From positions 124,001-188,000 of the forward strand of contig NZ_BOSL01000006.1 of NCBI RefSeq assembly GCF_018403325.1: 64,000 nt of DNA. Reading direction: 5' to 3'. The translations under genes were made by a program, and so were the position numbers. Source of the DNA: Paenibacillus vini. GTDB lineage: Bacteria > Bacillota > Bacilli > Paenibacillales > Paenibacillaceae. The notes beneath the pieces are model-generated. The model searched no databases, had not been told where the DNA came from, and saw only the letters and a list, made by a program, of their open reading frames with translations. The number at the start of each line of letters is the position of its first letter. Positions within the stretch are counted from its first letter, which is position 1. Shown piece after piece: positions 9,215-18,110 of this stretch.

Positions 9215-10207
9215 TTGCGAAGAATGCTGGTAGGGAAACAATCCTTTTGCGATTATCATTCTGTTCAGGCAGCGGTTGACGCGCTGGAACGGTCTGGTTC
9301 CGCGAAACCGGAAACTTTGTTTATTTTAGCGGGCCGTTATGAGGAAGCCGTGACAATATACCGTTCCGATCTTCGCATTGTGGGGATCGGGAATGTCGAG
9401 ATTACGATGAACCGTTATGCTAAAGAACGGGATGAGCATGGCGAAGAAATCGGAACCTTTGCGACTCCGACTTTATTTTTGGGAGGCAGCCGCCTTGTTC
9501 TCGACAATCTGGTGATTGTCAATACGGCAGGGCAAGGGCCGGACATCGGCCAGGCGGTCGCAGTATATGCCCATTGCGATCAAACGGTGTTCAGGAATTG
9601 TTCCTTCAAGGGACATCAGGATACCCTGTTCACGGGACCGTTACCGCCCGCTCCCCGGGAACGCCAGTCCTTCGGCGGAATTCCGCTCCGTGAGCACCAT
9701 GCTCATTATCGCCAGTATTACATGAATTGTTATATTGAAGGAACAGTCGATTTTATATTTGGCGGAGCCACCGCTTATTTCGAAGGCTGCCAGATTCACA
9801 GCCTGAACCATGCAGGCGAGGGCGGAGGGTATATTACAGCAGCTTCCACCCCGAAAGGGCAAGAGCATGGCTATGTGTTTGATGCCTGTTACTTGACTGC
9901 GGAACCGGGAGTGTCGGGGGTATATCTGGGACGTCCGTGGCGGGAATTCGCCAAGACCGCATTCCTCCATTGCCGGATGGGCGGGCATATCCACCCTCTT
10001 GGTTGGGATAACTGGAACGATCCCGCCAATGAGGCCACCGTTAGCTACAAGGAATACGTACGGAAGGATGCCGCAATTGTACGACAGGAACGTGTACCGT
10101 GGGCGGAATGCTCGGAGACCGGCCACGAAGAGGAACGGTTCCGGAAGGAGATTGTATTTGCAGGAACGGATTTCTGGAAGCTTATAAACTGCGTTACAGA
10201 TTCATAG
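9215..10207 (+). CDS. CE8 pectin methylesterase
   Basis: A 330-residue beta-helix esterase. CE8 motifs are visible: GHQDTLF with Asp136, VDFIFGG with Asp179 and LGRPWR with Arg240 and Trp242, which form the active site that removes methyl esters from homogalacturonan. The start is TTG 9215 or ATG 9224; GGAAAGGA at 9204-9211 suits ATG 9224 better, which would shorten the protein by three residues. There is no signal peptide, consistent with an intracellular enzyme acting on imported methylated oligogalacturonides. It is the last gene of the pectin operon. Confidence 0.9.
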   Translation: MRRMLVGKQSFCDYHSVQAAVDALERSGSAKPETLFILAGRYEEAVTIYRSDLRIVGIGNVEITMNRYAKERDEHGEEIGTFATPTLFLGGSRLVLDNLVIVNTAGQGPDIGQAVAVYAHCDQTVFRNCSFKGHQDTLFTGPLPPAPRERQSFGGIPLREHHAHYRQYYMNCYIEGTVDFIFGGATAYFEGCQIHSLNHAGEGGGYITAASTPKGQEHGYVFDACYLTAEPGVSGVYLGRPWREFAKTAFLHCRMGGHIHPLGWDNWNDPANEATVSYKEYVRKDAAIVRQERVPWAECSETGHEEERFRKEIVFAGTDFWKLINCVTDS

Positions 10208-10259
10208 TAGGAGAAGGCTTTAAATATGGGCTAGTTTCAAAAGAGATTCATTTTGCTTG

Positions 10260-10288
10260 TTGACTCGCTATAAAAAAGGTGATAATAT
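10260..10288 (+). promoter_or_regulatory. Promoter of the first tRNA-Leu gene
   Basis: TTGACT (10260-10265), 17 bases, TAATAT (10283-10288). The second tRNA-Leu copy has the same TTGACT and the same 17-base spacing. Confidence 0.7.
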
Positions 10289-10326
10289 ATATTTCGTTGC
10301 TGCAAAACATTGCATCGGCGAAATTT

Positions 10327-10410
<84 letters not shown>

Positions 10411-10420
10411 TCCCTTCATT

Positions 10421-10467
10421 AAAAACAGGTTTCTGATCTGCTAATTTCAGCAGAACAGAAACCTTTT
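10421..10467. terminator. Bidirectional terminator between tRNA-Leu and the 10483 gene
   Basis: Stem AGGTTTCTG...CTGCT / AGCAG...CAGAAACCT with A- and T-tracts on either side; it can end both the tRNA transcript and the convergent BlaI-type operon. Confidence 0.75.
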
Positions 10468-10482
10468 TGCTGTTTAAAATAC

Positions 10483-11079
10483 TTAATCCGGTACCGTAAA
10501 CGTTGCTGTTCTGGTTGCGTTATTCCAATCGACTTTAACCCCAAGTACTTCAGCAAGCTGTCTAATGGGTAAGAAAGTTACCCCGTTTTTTACCGTAGGC
10601 ACGGCATCTTCCAAATTCACCTTCTTACCGTCAACCCACATTTCCGATTTTCCTACATGCAAAATGATGCTTTTTTGATCATGTTTTAATGTGATCTGCT
10701 GGTTCTTTTGATCCCAGTCCACTTCAAACCCGAATCCGTCGGCAAGCGCTCGAAGCGGGATCATCGTCCGCCCGTTATCACTAAACGGCTCGGCTCCGCT
10801 TCCGGCATAGACATTAAGATACTTGCCATTCAAGAGAACTAACACACGATTGTTTTTAGCTTCCTTACATGAGGAAATATCAAGGTTCACCTTTTTGCCG
10901 TCTTTAATAATTCCAAGCTCGCCGGCTTCTCCGTCACGGTTATCGTAGCACGTAAGAGCAGGCTCGACATCCGACCAAAAGAATTCTTCAGCGGCATGCG
11001 CTACATTCCCGCCGAACAGCGCAATCAGCAAACTAAAGGTAGATATTAATTTCCATCTTGTTTTAAACAAATATATCAT
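10483..11079 (-). CDS. Secreted protein with a copper-amine-oxidase-like N-terminal (stalk) domain
   Basis: A 198-residue protein with a signal peptide (residues 1-30, ending NVAHA). Two copies of the pattern NGK...PFSDNGRTMIPLRALADGFGFEVDWD and the related FLPIRQLAEVLGVKVDWNNATRT mark the Cu_amine_oxidN1 fold, common in surface proteins of Paenibacillaceae and unrelated to oxidase activity by itself. It is the last gene of the minus-strand operon, eight bases after the M56 peptidase gene, so it may be an effector or sensor partner induced by that regulatory system. Its role is unknown. Confidence 0.8.
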   Translation of the reverse strand: MIYLFKTRWKLISTFSLLIALFGGNVAHAAEEFFWSDVEPALTCYDNRDGEAGELGIIKDGKKVNLDISSCKEAKNNRVLVLLNGKYLNVYAGSGAEPFSDNGRTMIPLRALADGFGFEVDWDQKNQQITLKHDQKSIILHVGKSEMWVDGKKVNLEDAVPTVKNGVTFLPIRQLAEVLGVKVDWNNATRTATFTVPD

Positions 11080-11087
11080 CCCCGGAT

Positions 11088-12371
11088 TTAATTCTTATTT
11101 GTTTTTTGAAGCTTCAAATGATAACGCTCGTTAAGTGCATCCAAGTTTTTTTGCGGGAGTTCCTCGATATATCCTTGCGGAACCGTAATTCCCTTTTCAA
11201 TATGTTTTGTAACCCGGTCCACGATTTCTCCCGTGGTTAATTTCTTTGGTGCGCGGCTATCTTTTGATTTCCCTGGCACCAGATTTCCGTCTTTGTCAAA
11301 AGATTGAGTGGTTCCGTCCGGGTTTTGCACGGTAACATTGGCACCGGCAACTACTTGTTTGTCGGTTGGGATTTTGGAAGCTGATCCAGCGGCATAAGCA
11401 GCAGCTCCGCCTCCGCCAACCAAGGCGATCGCCACAACGAGCGACAACAGGAACACCGGTTTTTTCATCTTTTTCTCATTCATAAGATGGGTGAGCCTCC
11501 TTTTCATATGTTTTTTCGGGTTGCACAGACTGCTTGTGCAAATAACGTTCCTTCTCATAACCCCATATTCCAGCATAGATAATAAAGTTTCACCGTAGGT
11601 TCTTCTGCCCGCCGCATCCATGTGCCGAACGACCTGTTCATCACAGGAGAGTTCACAATACATGGAAACCTGTTTGTTCATTGCATAGGAGGCCGGATTG
11701 AACCAATGTATTGCATTTGTAGCAAAAACAATCAGCTTTACAAACAAATCTCCGCGTTTTAAGTGAACGAGCTCATGGGAGAGGATCATAGCAAGCTTGT
11801 TTTCCTCAATAGGGACATCAGGCAATACAACTATCGGATTCCACAGCCCGATAATGAACGGGGTGGGGGCATGCGGGCTTACAATTACTTGTACAGGGCA
11901 TTGTACATCGTTATTGGCCCGGCTTCCTCGCAAGATGGAATGCTTAAATGCATGGTACCGTTGGATGTTTACAACTGTAAATGCAAGGGCTCCCACCACC
12001 CAAATGACCGTCGCGATGAGCGTAAATTCTTTTGAGCTGCTGATACGGATCAGATTGTCAAATAGTTGGGTGATCCATAACCGGACGTGGGCCGCAGTTT
12101 GCTCTACGGTTGAGACTTGAGCATATGTCTCCGCAATCGCTCCCGATCCCGGAATAGGGTTAGCTTCTCTATGAGCGGGGGCCATAAATGAGAGAAGTCT
12201 GCTGATGATCTCAGAACCGCCAAGCAGGAAAAATACGGGAACCAAGCCGGTGTAATAATGCCAGGACTGAGAAAAATATTTCCGCGTAACGGGAGTCAGC
12301 ATATTCTGTATCATCCAGAGGATCGTACCAACAAATGACGCCAGGAGGAGGAACGTTATAAAGTCTGTCAT
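11088..12371 (-). CDS. M56-family membrane metallopeptidase, BlaR1/MecR1-like sensor
   Basis: A 427-residue protein with N-terminal membrane helices, a zinc site HELVH at 199-203, another membrane helix near residues 310-330 (ending in AAAYAAGSAS) and a C-terminal extracytoplasmic tail rich in charged residues. BlaR1-type peptidases sense an external signal and trigger cleavage of the cognate BlaI repressor. Here the penicillin-binding sensor domain of BlaR1 is missing; the tail is only about 100 residues and unrelated, so the signal is probably not a beta-lactam. It overlaps the repressor gene by four bases (ATGA), which supports a functional pair. Confidence 0.88.
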   Translation of the reverse strand: MTDFITFLLLASFVGTILWMIQNMLTPVTRKYFSQSWHYYTGLVPVFFLLGGSEIISRLLSFMAPAHREANPIPGSGAIAETYAQVSTVEQTAAHVRLWITQLFDNLIRISSSKEFTLIATVIWVVGALAFTVVNIQRYHAFKHSILRGSRANNDVQCPVQVIVSPHAPTPFIIGLWNPIVVLPDVPIEENKLAMILSHELVHLKRGDLFVKLIVFATNAIHWFNPASYAMNKQVSMYCELSCDEQVVRHMDAAGRRTYGETLLSMLEYGVMRRNVICTSSLCNPKKHMKRRLTHLMNEKKMKKPVFLLSLVVAIALVGGGGAAAYAAGSASKIPTDKQVVAGANVTVQNPDGTTQSFDKDGNLVPGKSKDSRAPKKLTTGEIVDRVTKHIEKGITVPQGYIEELPQKNLDALNERYHLKLQKTNKN

Positions 12372-12748
12372 TGTTCTTCATCCTTGCGGGCAAACCAATC
12401 CTTCAGTTCCGCAATGTCTTCCTGATTCAGTTCATCGTCATCTACCAGAGCGGCAATAAAGTTCTTTGCTTTCCCGTTGTACAGACGGCTGAGGAAGGAG
12501 CGGGTTTCGTACTTCTTGTACTCGTCAAACGTTAATGCCGGATTGTAATAATTCGTCTTGCCATTTAAAGATTTGGTTAAAAATCCTTTCTCGATCAGCC
12601 GGTTCAAAATGGTCGATAACGTGGATGTCTTCCAGTCTTTGCTTTTGAAAATATCCAGAAGCTGGTTCACCGTTACGGCAGTGGACAGGTTCCAAATCAC
12701 CTCCATGACTTCCAATTCGGTCTCGGACAACCTTCCTAATTTGTTCAT
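12368..12748 (-). CDS. BlaI/MecI-family transcriptional repressor
   Basis: A 126-residue winged-helix repressor of usual family length. The N-terminus LSETELEVMEVIWNLSTAVTVNQLLDIF and the recognition region TLSTILNRLIEKGFL are typical. The C-terminal half is the dimerisation and cleavage region. The promoter upstream (-35 TTGACA, -10 TATATT on the minus strand) carries two dyads that fit this family's operators, so the operon is probably autoregulated. It is translationally coupled to the M56 peptidase. Confidence 0.9.
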   Translation of the reverse strand: MNKLGRLSETELEVMEVIWNLSTAVTVNQLLDIFKSKDWKTSTLSTILNRLIEKGFLTKSLNGKTNYYNPALTFDEYKKYETRSFLSRLYNGKAKNFIAALVDDDELNQEDIAELKDWFARKDEEQ

Positions 12749-12773
12749 TGGGTGCGCACCTCAATTTCTTCTT

Positions 12774-12826
12774 ACTGCGACAACTTGTCGTAGTTTGAAT
12801 ATACGACAAGTTGTCGCAGGTGTCAA
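12774..12826 (-). promoter_or_regulatory. Promoter and nested BlaI-type operator
   Basis: On the minus strand TTGACA (12826-12821) and TATATT (12803-12798) are 17 bases apart. Two dyads, each with GCGACAA/TTGTCG halves, lie at 12801-12820 (between -35 and -10) and 12774-12794 (downstream of -10). The two dyads are themselves an 18-bp perfect inverted repeat around a nine-base spacer, a palindrome of palindromes. Confidence 0.8.
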
Positions 12827-12985
12827 TGCCTTCATTTCCGGGAAGGTGACCAAGGTTCTACCCGCAACCCAAAGGGCCGGAATTTCGGATTATAGGCTCC
12901 AAATGTCGGGACCGCCGCTTGTCTTAAATTGATAATGCTATAATGGTCGCGACATAATCGGTTCAGCCGGGGAGGAGAAAAACTC

Positions 12986-14605
12986 ATGTTTGAAAAATGT
13001 GATCGTTCGCGGGTCAAAGGCTTCTTGCGGGCGGAAGGAAAAAAGGTAGTGAACGAAGACGGCGAGGAAATCGTCCTAACAGGCTGGGGATTAGGGAACT
13101 GGCTGTTGTGCGAAGGATATATGTGGTTGTCCCACAACAGCCGGTTCGATCGCCCGCGTCGAATTGAAGCGGTGATCCGCGAACTGGCGGGAAATGAATA
13201 TGCAGAATATTTTTGGAAGCGGTTTCGTGATGATTACGTTACCCGAGAGGATATCCGGCTCATGGCTGAGCAGGGATATAATTCGGTACGCATCCCGATC
13301 GGATGGCGGGTTTTGATGGAAGACGAGCCCGGCATCCATTGGAAGGAAGATGGCTTCCAATTGATCGACCGCTGTCTGGATTGGTGTGAGGAGTTTGGAA
13401 TTTACGCCTTCCTGGACTTGCACGGTGCACCCGGCGGTCAGACCGGAGCGAATATCGATGATTCGGTCGATGATTTCCCCCGGCTGCTGACCGATGAGGA
13501 TAGCTGGAACAAAGGGATCGAGCTATGGAAGGAGCTTGCCCGGAGGTACCGCGACCGCTGGATCGTGGGCGGCTATGATCTGCTGAACGAGCCCGTTCGC
13601 CCGGGAATTATGGAAGGAAAGCATGAGCACTATCTCGTACGAAAATTGGTGGCTTTTTATGAGGAGGCCATCGCCGCGATCCGCGAGATCGATTCCAGGC
13701 ATATGCTGTCGGTGGAGGGGCATCATTGGGCCACGAATACGGCTGTATTCTATAAGCCATACGACCCTAACATGGTCATTCATTTCCACCGTTACGCCTG
13801 TATGCCCGGCAAAGAGGCGTATGACGAATATCTGGAGCTGTCCGAATCCCTGAATCAGCCGCTATGGCTGGGAGAAACGGGGGAAAACGATCTGGAATGG
13901 TTTGCCGCGATGTATCCGCTGGCCGTGTCGCTCGGGATCGGTTATAATTTATGGCCATGGAAGAAGATGGAGCGTCCGAACTCCCCTTACACCGTAAATA
14001 AGCCTGAAGGCTGGGATGAATTCCTTGCCTATACGGAAGGCGGGCCGCGGCCGGACTATGAACGGACCAAACAGATTCTGGACGGTTACCTCGAAAATAT
14101 CAAGGTGGAGAACTGCACCGCTCATCCGGCGGTTACGGCTTCAGCCTTCCGGCTGCCCGGCTGCCGCGTACGTGGGACGGATTTCGACGAGCTTCCGGGT
14201 AAAGGAATATCCTTTAGCGGCAAGCGCCAGGAAGGTAATCTCTATAAGTATCGGGCCGCTACCGGCATGGGAATACTTCCGATTTCCGACGAGCCTCAAA
14301 CGAAAAGGTTCGGCTTTGACAGCGGGTGGAAAAACCTCGCGCTCGAACTAACCGCGGACGAGTTCGCTACTTATAGTTTTTGCTCCATCGAACAAGATAA
14401 CACGGTCACATTGGAACTGATTTGCAAAGAAGAGGCGCTGGTTACCGTATTGCAGGACGGGGTGGAGACATTTAAGGCTAAGCTGTCCCCGAGCGATGAA
14501 ATATCCACGGTGGTTATTACCGAGCTGGTTCCGGCAGCCGATGCAAACATCACGGTGAAGGTTCAGAGCGGCATAATCGAACTGCACTCCTTAAGGTTTG
14601 ACTAA
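12986..14605 (+). CDS. GH5-family glycoside hydrolase (beta-glucanase/glucosidase type)
   Basis: A 539-residue protein. The catalytic (beta/alpha)8 barrel spans about residues 25-365: GWGLGNWL near the start, YDLLNEP with acid/base Glu202, FHRY and WLGETGEN with nucleophile Glu297. A beta-rich C-terminal module (about residues 380-539) resembles a carbohydrate-binding domain. There is no signal peptide. GGGGAGGAG precedes the ATG, and a TATAAT (12939-12944) with a poor -35 lies upstream. Similarity is to the glucan 1,3-beta-glucosidase-like branch of GH5; exact linkage is not predictable. It is flanked by the tRNA-Leu genes. Confidence 0.82.
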   Translation: MFEKCDRSRVKGFLRAEGKKVVNEDGEEIVLTGWGLGNWLLCEGYMWLSHNSRFDRPRRIEAVIRELAGNEYAEYFWKRFRDDYVTREDIRLMAEQGYNSVRIPIGWRVLMEDEPGIHWKEDGFQLIDRCLDWCEEFGIYAFLDLHGAPGGQTGANIDDSVDDFPRLLTDEDSWNKGIELWKELARRYRDRWIVGGYDLLNEPVRPGIMEGKHEHYLVRKLVAFYEEAIAAIREIDSRHMLSVEGHHWATNTAVFYKPYDPNMVIHFHRYACMPGKEAYDEYLELSESLNQPLWLGETGENDLEWFAAMYPLAVSLGIGYNLWPWKKMERPNSPYTVNKPEGWDEFLAYTEGGPRPDYERTKQILDGYLENIKVENCTAHPAVTASAFRLPGCRVRGTDFDELPGKGISFSGKRQEGNLYKYRAATGMGILPISDEPQTKRFGFDSGWKNLALELTADEFATYSFCSIEQDNTVTLELICKEEALVTVLQDGVETFKAKLSPSDEISTVVITELVPAADANITVKVQSGIIELHSLRFD

Positions 14606-14636
14606 ACCTGCAAAGGTAGATGAAGATAAAAATTAG

Positions 14637-14665
14637 TTGACTCTTTTTATTCCGCGTGATATTTT
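14637..14665 (+). promoter_or_regulatory. Promoter of the second tRNA-Leu gene
   Basis: TTGACT (14637-14642), 17 bases, TATTTT (14660-14665), the same layout as upstream of the first copy. Confidence 0.65.
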
Positions 14666-14710
14666 ATATCTTGTCGCTGCGGAAAACATTTCCGCGGATA
14701 ACGACGCCAA

Positions 14711-14797
<87 letters not shown>

Positions 14798-14810
14798 TAT
14801 TTTAATAAAC

Positions 14811-14849
14811 AAAGGCTCGCATTCTGCTCTTAAGCAGGCTGCGAGCCTT
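14811..14849. terminator. Terminator after second tRNA-Leu
   Basis: AAAGGCTCGCA pairs with TGCGAGCCTTT; usable in both directions, ending the tRNA transcript and the minus-strand gene at 14859. Confidence 0.7.
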
Positions 14850-14858
14850 TCTTGTGTT

Positions 14859-15329
14859 TTATGATTTTGAAGCATGAATGTCCGCATACACCCTCCAGCT
14901 GTTTATAAAGTGGCCGACGGCGAAGAGAAGCGCGGGAATAACGAACAGATAAGATTTCATCCAAAATCCGAGAAGCATGAAGTAAAGGATCGGGAACAGG
15001 GCCATCGGAATGGGAATAGGACCTAAAGGCTTATACAGCAATGCGAATGAATTTCCGCCCGCGAAATAACGGATCCAGCAAGCGTAGTAGATGAGCAGGC
15101 AGATTCCCATGAGAACAGGAATGGAATTCATGGGCTGCTCCGCGATAAGATTGCCGAACAGCAGAGGCATCGCAAAACAGGATATTTGGCCGACCCGTTC
15201 CAGAAACGTGATAATGAGAGGCGCGGGTGAAAGGGATTTGGGCATATTTTGTGGTCCGCGGAACAAAAATAGAAGATTCGGCAGCATGACCAGTAACGAG
15301 ATCAGGATTCCGATGAGGTGAAGTCCCAT
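14859..15329 (-). CDS. Small integral membrane protein of unknown function
   Basis: I place the start at the ATG at 15329, preceded by AAAGGAGC at eight bases, which gives 156 residues; an upstream in-frame ATG at 15488 would add 53 residues that look non-coding. Four to five hydrophobic helices are predicted, beginning with LIGILISLLVMLPNLLFLF. I do not recognise the family. It is divergent from the membrane protein gene at 15543. Confidence 0.7.
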   Translation of the reverse strand: MGLHLIGILISLLVMLPNLLFLFRGPQNMPKSLSPAPLIITFLERVGQISCFAMPLLFGNLIAEQPMNSIPVLMGICLLIYYACWIRYFAGGNSFALLYKPLGPIPIPMALFPILYFMLLGFWMKSYLFVIPALLFAVGHFINSWRVYADIHASKS

Positions 15330-15542
15330 CTTCAGCTGCTCCTTTCCATATACTACATATTCTTTAGTCATCTTATCATCATATCGAGTTTTAAAATGAG
15401 GCAAAAAAAGGAAAGTTTCCGACTCGTAATTCCATGGGATTCGGGAGCCAGTCTTTACTACGCGCATAATCGGACAGGAGATAGTCATAATAGGAAAGAC
15501 GTTTGCTGGATAACTTTATGGAAAGGCGGAGGTGATACGTCG

Positions 15543-16055
15543 GTGACGGAATCGCTTTTTTATTTTCTGGCCTACTCGGTTAGCGGTTGGATTCTGGAAA
15601 ATGTATATAGCCTGGCAACGAGGGGCGTATTCTGGAAGGAAGGATTTATGAAAGGGCCCTACAAGCCAATGTACGGTTTTGCTCCTTTACTGCTGCTTTA
15701 TTTCGCTGGGGAGGATCCAAATCCGCTCCTGATGCTTGTGTTGTGTTTTGTCGTCCCGACGGCGGTTGAATATGCAAGCGGGATTCTGCTTCAAGGTCTG
15801 TTCGGACGCCAGTGGTGGGACTACTCCAATAATCGGTGGCAGCTGCAAGGGCATATTTGCCTCCGGTTTTCTCTCTACTGGGGAGTGCTGTCCCTGGGAT
15901 TGATCACCTTTATACATCCTTTTATGGAAAAAGTGTATGAAGGCCTGAGTCCGGCTTGGGAAACTGCTGGTCCGTTGCTGCTGTTTCTATTTCTGGCCGA
16001 TTTGGCTTGGACGAGCACGGCTCGGCGCAGGGATTGGAAGCAAAGCCTCGTTTAG
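15543..16055 (+). CDS. Putative membrane protein of the ABC-transporter type IV permease-like family (CmpB-like)
   Basis: The best start is GTG 15543 with GGAGGT nine bases upstream, giving 170 residues; the frame stays open to 15318 but without a start signal. The protein has four or five membrane helices, with the family hallmarks FLAYSVSGWILENVY near the start and GRQWWDYSNNRWQLQGHICLRFS in the middle (WDYS and QGHICL are typical). The family is annotated as permease-like from domain models, but function is unproven. Confidence 0.72.
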   Translation: MTESLFYFLAYSVSGWILENVYSLATRGVFWKEGFMKGPYKPMYGFAPLLLLYFAGEDPNPLLMLVLCFVVPTAVEYASGILLQGLFGRQWWDYSNNRWQLQGHICLRFSLYWGVLSLGLITFIHPFMEKVYEGLSPAWETAGPLLLFLFLADLAWTSTARRRDWKQSLV

Positions 16056-16088
16056 AAAGAAGCTGACTATAAAAAAAGGGGAGTGTTT

Positions 16089-17000
16089 ATGAAAGCCAGT
16101 AAAAAAAATATTGTAAAACGAATCGGCTTGCTATTGTGCTTGCTGCTATTAAACCCGATAGGCGGGATTACGAACGTTCAAGCGGACCAGTCTGTCTTAT
16201 TCGCCCCTCCTGCTCCATCCACCCCATCCGCCCCACTTTCGCAAGACGGTCGTACTCAGGACCCCGTTTCGAAGAAAGATTCTGAACGACGGCTGGCGAT
16301 CATTATCGATGATCTGGGCAATTCAATGGGCGGTACGGAGGAGATTCTGAATCTGCCGGTAAAAGTAACCGTCGCCGTCATGCCGTTTATGAGGTCGACG
16401 GAGCAGGATGCAAGAAGGGCGCATGAGCTCGGGCACGATGTTCTGATCCATATGCCGATGGAGCCGAAGCAGGGCAAACCTGAGTGGCTCGGGCCGGGCG
16501 CGATTCTGTCGGCTATGACGGATGAAGAGGTCCGGAAGAAGGTGGAGGAAGCCATTGACAATGTTCCTTTTGCGAAAGGAATCAATAATCATATGGGCTC
16601 CAAAATAACGGGGGATGACCGGATCATGGCGGTTATTCTTCAGGTCTGTCGGGAGCGGGGCCTGTTTTTTGTCGACAGTAAAACGAATTATTGGTCGGTT
16701 ACATCGCAAATCAGCGAAAAAATGGGGATGCCGCGGCTGTCCAATGATATATTCCTCGATGACGTCCACAATACGCGCCATATTGCCGGCCAACTGCGTA
16801 AGATTCAGGATCTCTTGGATCAGAAAGGGAAATGCGTGGCAATCGGACATGTCGGGGTGAAGGGGACCATTACGGCAGCGACCCTAAAGCAGTACATTCC
16901 TGAATTTCAAGCCCGAGGAGTAAAGTTCATCGGGATTTCGGAATTAGCGAAGGAGCAAAAAGGCCCCGGAGCACCGGGGCGGGGAGTTACATCACCGTAA
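16089..17000 (+). CDS. Divergent polysaccharide deacetylase family protein (YibQ-like)
   Basis: About 303 residues from ATG 16089 (AGGGGAG just upstream; a GTG at 16083 is also in frame). A signal peptide (residues 1-30) and a Pro/Ser-rich linker lead into a NodB-like barrel beginning RLAIIIDDLGN, with IHMPMEP, INNHMGS and FFVDSKT motifs that match the YibQ/DUF610 class. It should be exported and act near the cell wall; enzymatic activity is unproven for this class. Its 3' end overlaps the convergent amidase gene by 14 bp and contains that gene's terminator. Confidence 0.85.
   Translation: MKASKKNIVKRIGLLLCLLLLNPIGGITNVQADQSVLFAPPAPSTPSAPLSQDGRTQDPVSKKDSERRLAIIIDDLGNSMGGTEEILNLPVKVTVAVMPFMRSTEQDARRAHELGHDVLIHMPMEPKQGKPEWLGPGAILSAMTDEEVRKKVEEAIDNVPFAKGINNHMGSKITGDDRIMAVILQVCRERGLFFVDSKTNYWSVTSQISEKMGMPRLSNDIFLDDVHNTRHIAGQLRKIQDLLDQKGKCVAIGHVGVKGTITAATLKQYIPEFQARGVKFIGISELAKEQKGPGAPGRGVTSP
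16957..16980 (-). terminator. Terminator of the amidase gene inside the deacetylase coding sequence
   Basis: On the minus strand GCCCCGG-TGCT-CCGGGGC is followed by CTTTTT. The stem lies within the last codons of the convergent plus-strand gene. Confidence 0.7.
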
Positions 17001-17691
17001 AATATTCGGCGATGCCTGCGTAAATCGCTTCAGCAATTTTTTGTTGACCGCGCGTGCTGATCAGCATGGCGCGGTCTTCGGCATTACTGATGAATCCGGT
17101 TTCTACGATGACGGCCGGCGAATCGACATGCTTAAGTAAATAAAACGGCTTGCCCAGTTCGGGTTGGGTGAATCTATTCAAATCATAAAGATCTTCCAAT
17201 GCGTGCTGAAGAGAGCTCGCCAGCAGCGCGCTGCGCGCTTCATCCTGGTGAAGGACCAGCGGCCCCCGTTTAGCTTTGTTTCTCCCCCAGTTCACATGCA
17301 GGCTCACGACGATCGAGGAGGGCACCTGCTCGCTGAGTTCTTTGCGTTGAGCCAAATCCCTTATATGCCTTGATCGGCTGTTCAGCCAGCGGTTATCATC
17401 GCTTAGCGCATAGTCTCCGGTCCGGTTCAGGATGGTTCTGTATCCGTGGCTTCTCAGGATCATATACAACCGGCGGCTGATGGCTAAGTTGATGTCTTTT
17501 TCAAGAATATCGCCATAGGAGGTTCCCCCGTCAATGCCTCCGTGACCCGCATCGATCAAGATGACCGGCTCCGGAAAGGCGTGGCGGAATTCATTGTTCC
17601 CGTCTTCCGCAAACGCCTTAACGGGATTCCCCGCCATGGTCAAAGCCATGATCACGGAGGCGAAAAGAACCCCAACTGTTTTTATTTGCAT
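16987..17691 (-). CDS. N-acetylmuramoyl-L-alanine amidase (Amidase_3, CwlD-like)
   Basis: A 234-residue exported zinc amidase. A signal peptide (1-28) precedes VILIDAGHGGIDGG with zinc ligand His50, Glu64 in EKDINLA, a second His in VVSLHVNW and the catalytic Glu in IVETGFISN. These are the Amidase_3 residues. The single-domain size and short signal resemble CwlD, which makes muramic-delta-lactam in spore cortex, so a role in sporulation or germination is likely but not certain. It is convergent with the YibQ-like gene. Confidence 0.87.
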   Translation of the reverse strand: MQIKTVGVLFASVIMALTMAGNPVKAFAEDGNNEFRHAFPEPVILIDAGHGGIDGGTSYGDILEKDINLAISRRLYMILRSHGYRTILNRTGDYALSDDNRWLNSRSRHIRDLAQRKELSEQVPSSIVVSLHVNWGRNKAKRGPLVLHQDEARSALLASSLQHALEDLYDLNRFTQPELGKPFYLLKHVDSPAVIVETGFISNAEDRAMLISTRGQQKIAEAIYAGIAEYFTVM

Positions 17692-17847
17692 TCATATCAC
17701 CCTTTACGGCTTCATAATCTGCACTTTCTTATCCGTCCATAGCTTGAGCCGATCATAGAAAAAACATGCATTCGTGTTTGGTGTTTATGAAGCGTGATTA
17801 CGGTGCACAATACGAATAGAACTTAAGTGTCAAAAGGAGGCGGCAGC

Positions 17848-18078
17848 ATGGCCAAAGGCGATGAACTGGTAAAATATATTACGGAGCGGGTCGTGGATTA
17901 TGTCGAGACGCCCAAGGAGGTGCGGCGGGAGCGTTCGAAAGGAAGGGAACCCTGGGCAAACAGGTGGTTCGGGATGATTCCGTTCTCGATATCACTCTGG
18001 ATCGGGCAGATTCCGCGGAAACGTAAAAAGGACAAGAGGGCATCGCATTTGATGCAGCATACAAAAGGCAGCCGGTAG
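17848..18078 (+). CDS. yqzE: YqzE-like small protein
   Basis: A 76-residue protein from ATG 17848, with AAAAGGAGG seven bases upstream. The pattern DELVKYITERVVDYVETPKE followed by a basic stretch and NRWFGMIPFSISLW resembles YqzE of Bacillus, an uncharacterised protein found near the competence comG and yqh genes; the YqhG/YqhH genes nearby support this. Function unknown. Confidence 0.7.
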   Translation: MAKGDELVKYITERVVDYVETPKEVRRERSKGREPWANRWFGMIPFSISLWIGQIPRKRKKDKRASHLMQHTKGSR

Positions 18079-18103
18079 GTATAACTACATCGGCTGCCTT
18101 TTG
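18063..18103. terminator. Bidirectional terminator between 17848 and 18111 genes
   Basis: AAAAGGCAGCCG pairs with CGGCTGCCTTTT around a 16-base loop; it serves both convergent genes and overlaps the last codons of the first. Confidence 0.75.
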
Positions 18104-18110
18104 TTATCTA

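Noticed and set aside
12986-14605. GH5 gene as part of the pectin locus
   Set aside because: It has its own upstream region, lies behind the BlaI operon, and its family acts on beta-glucans rather than pectin.
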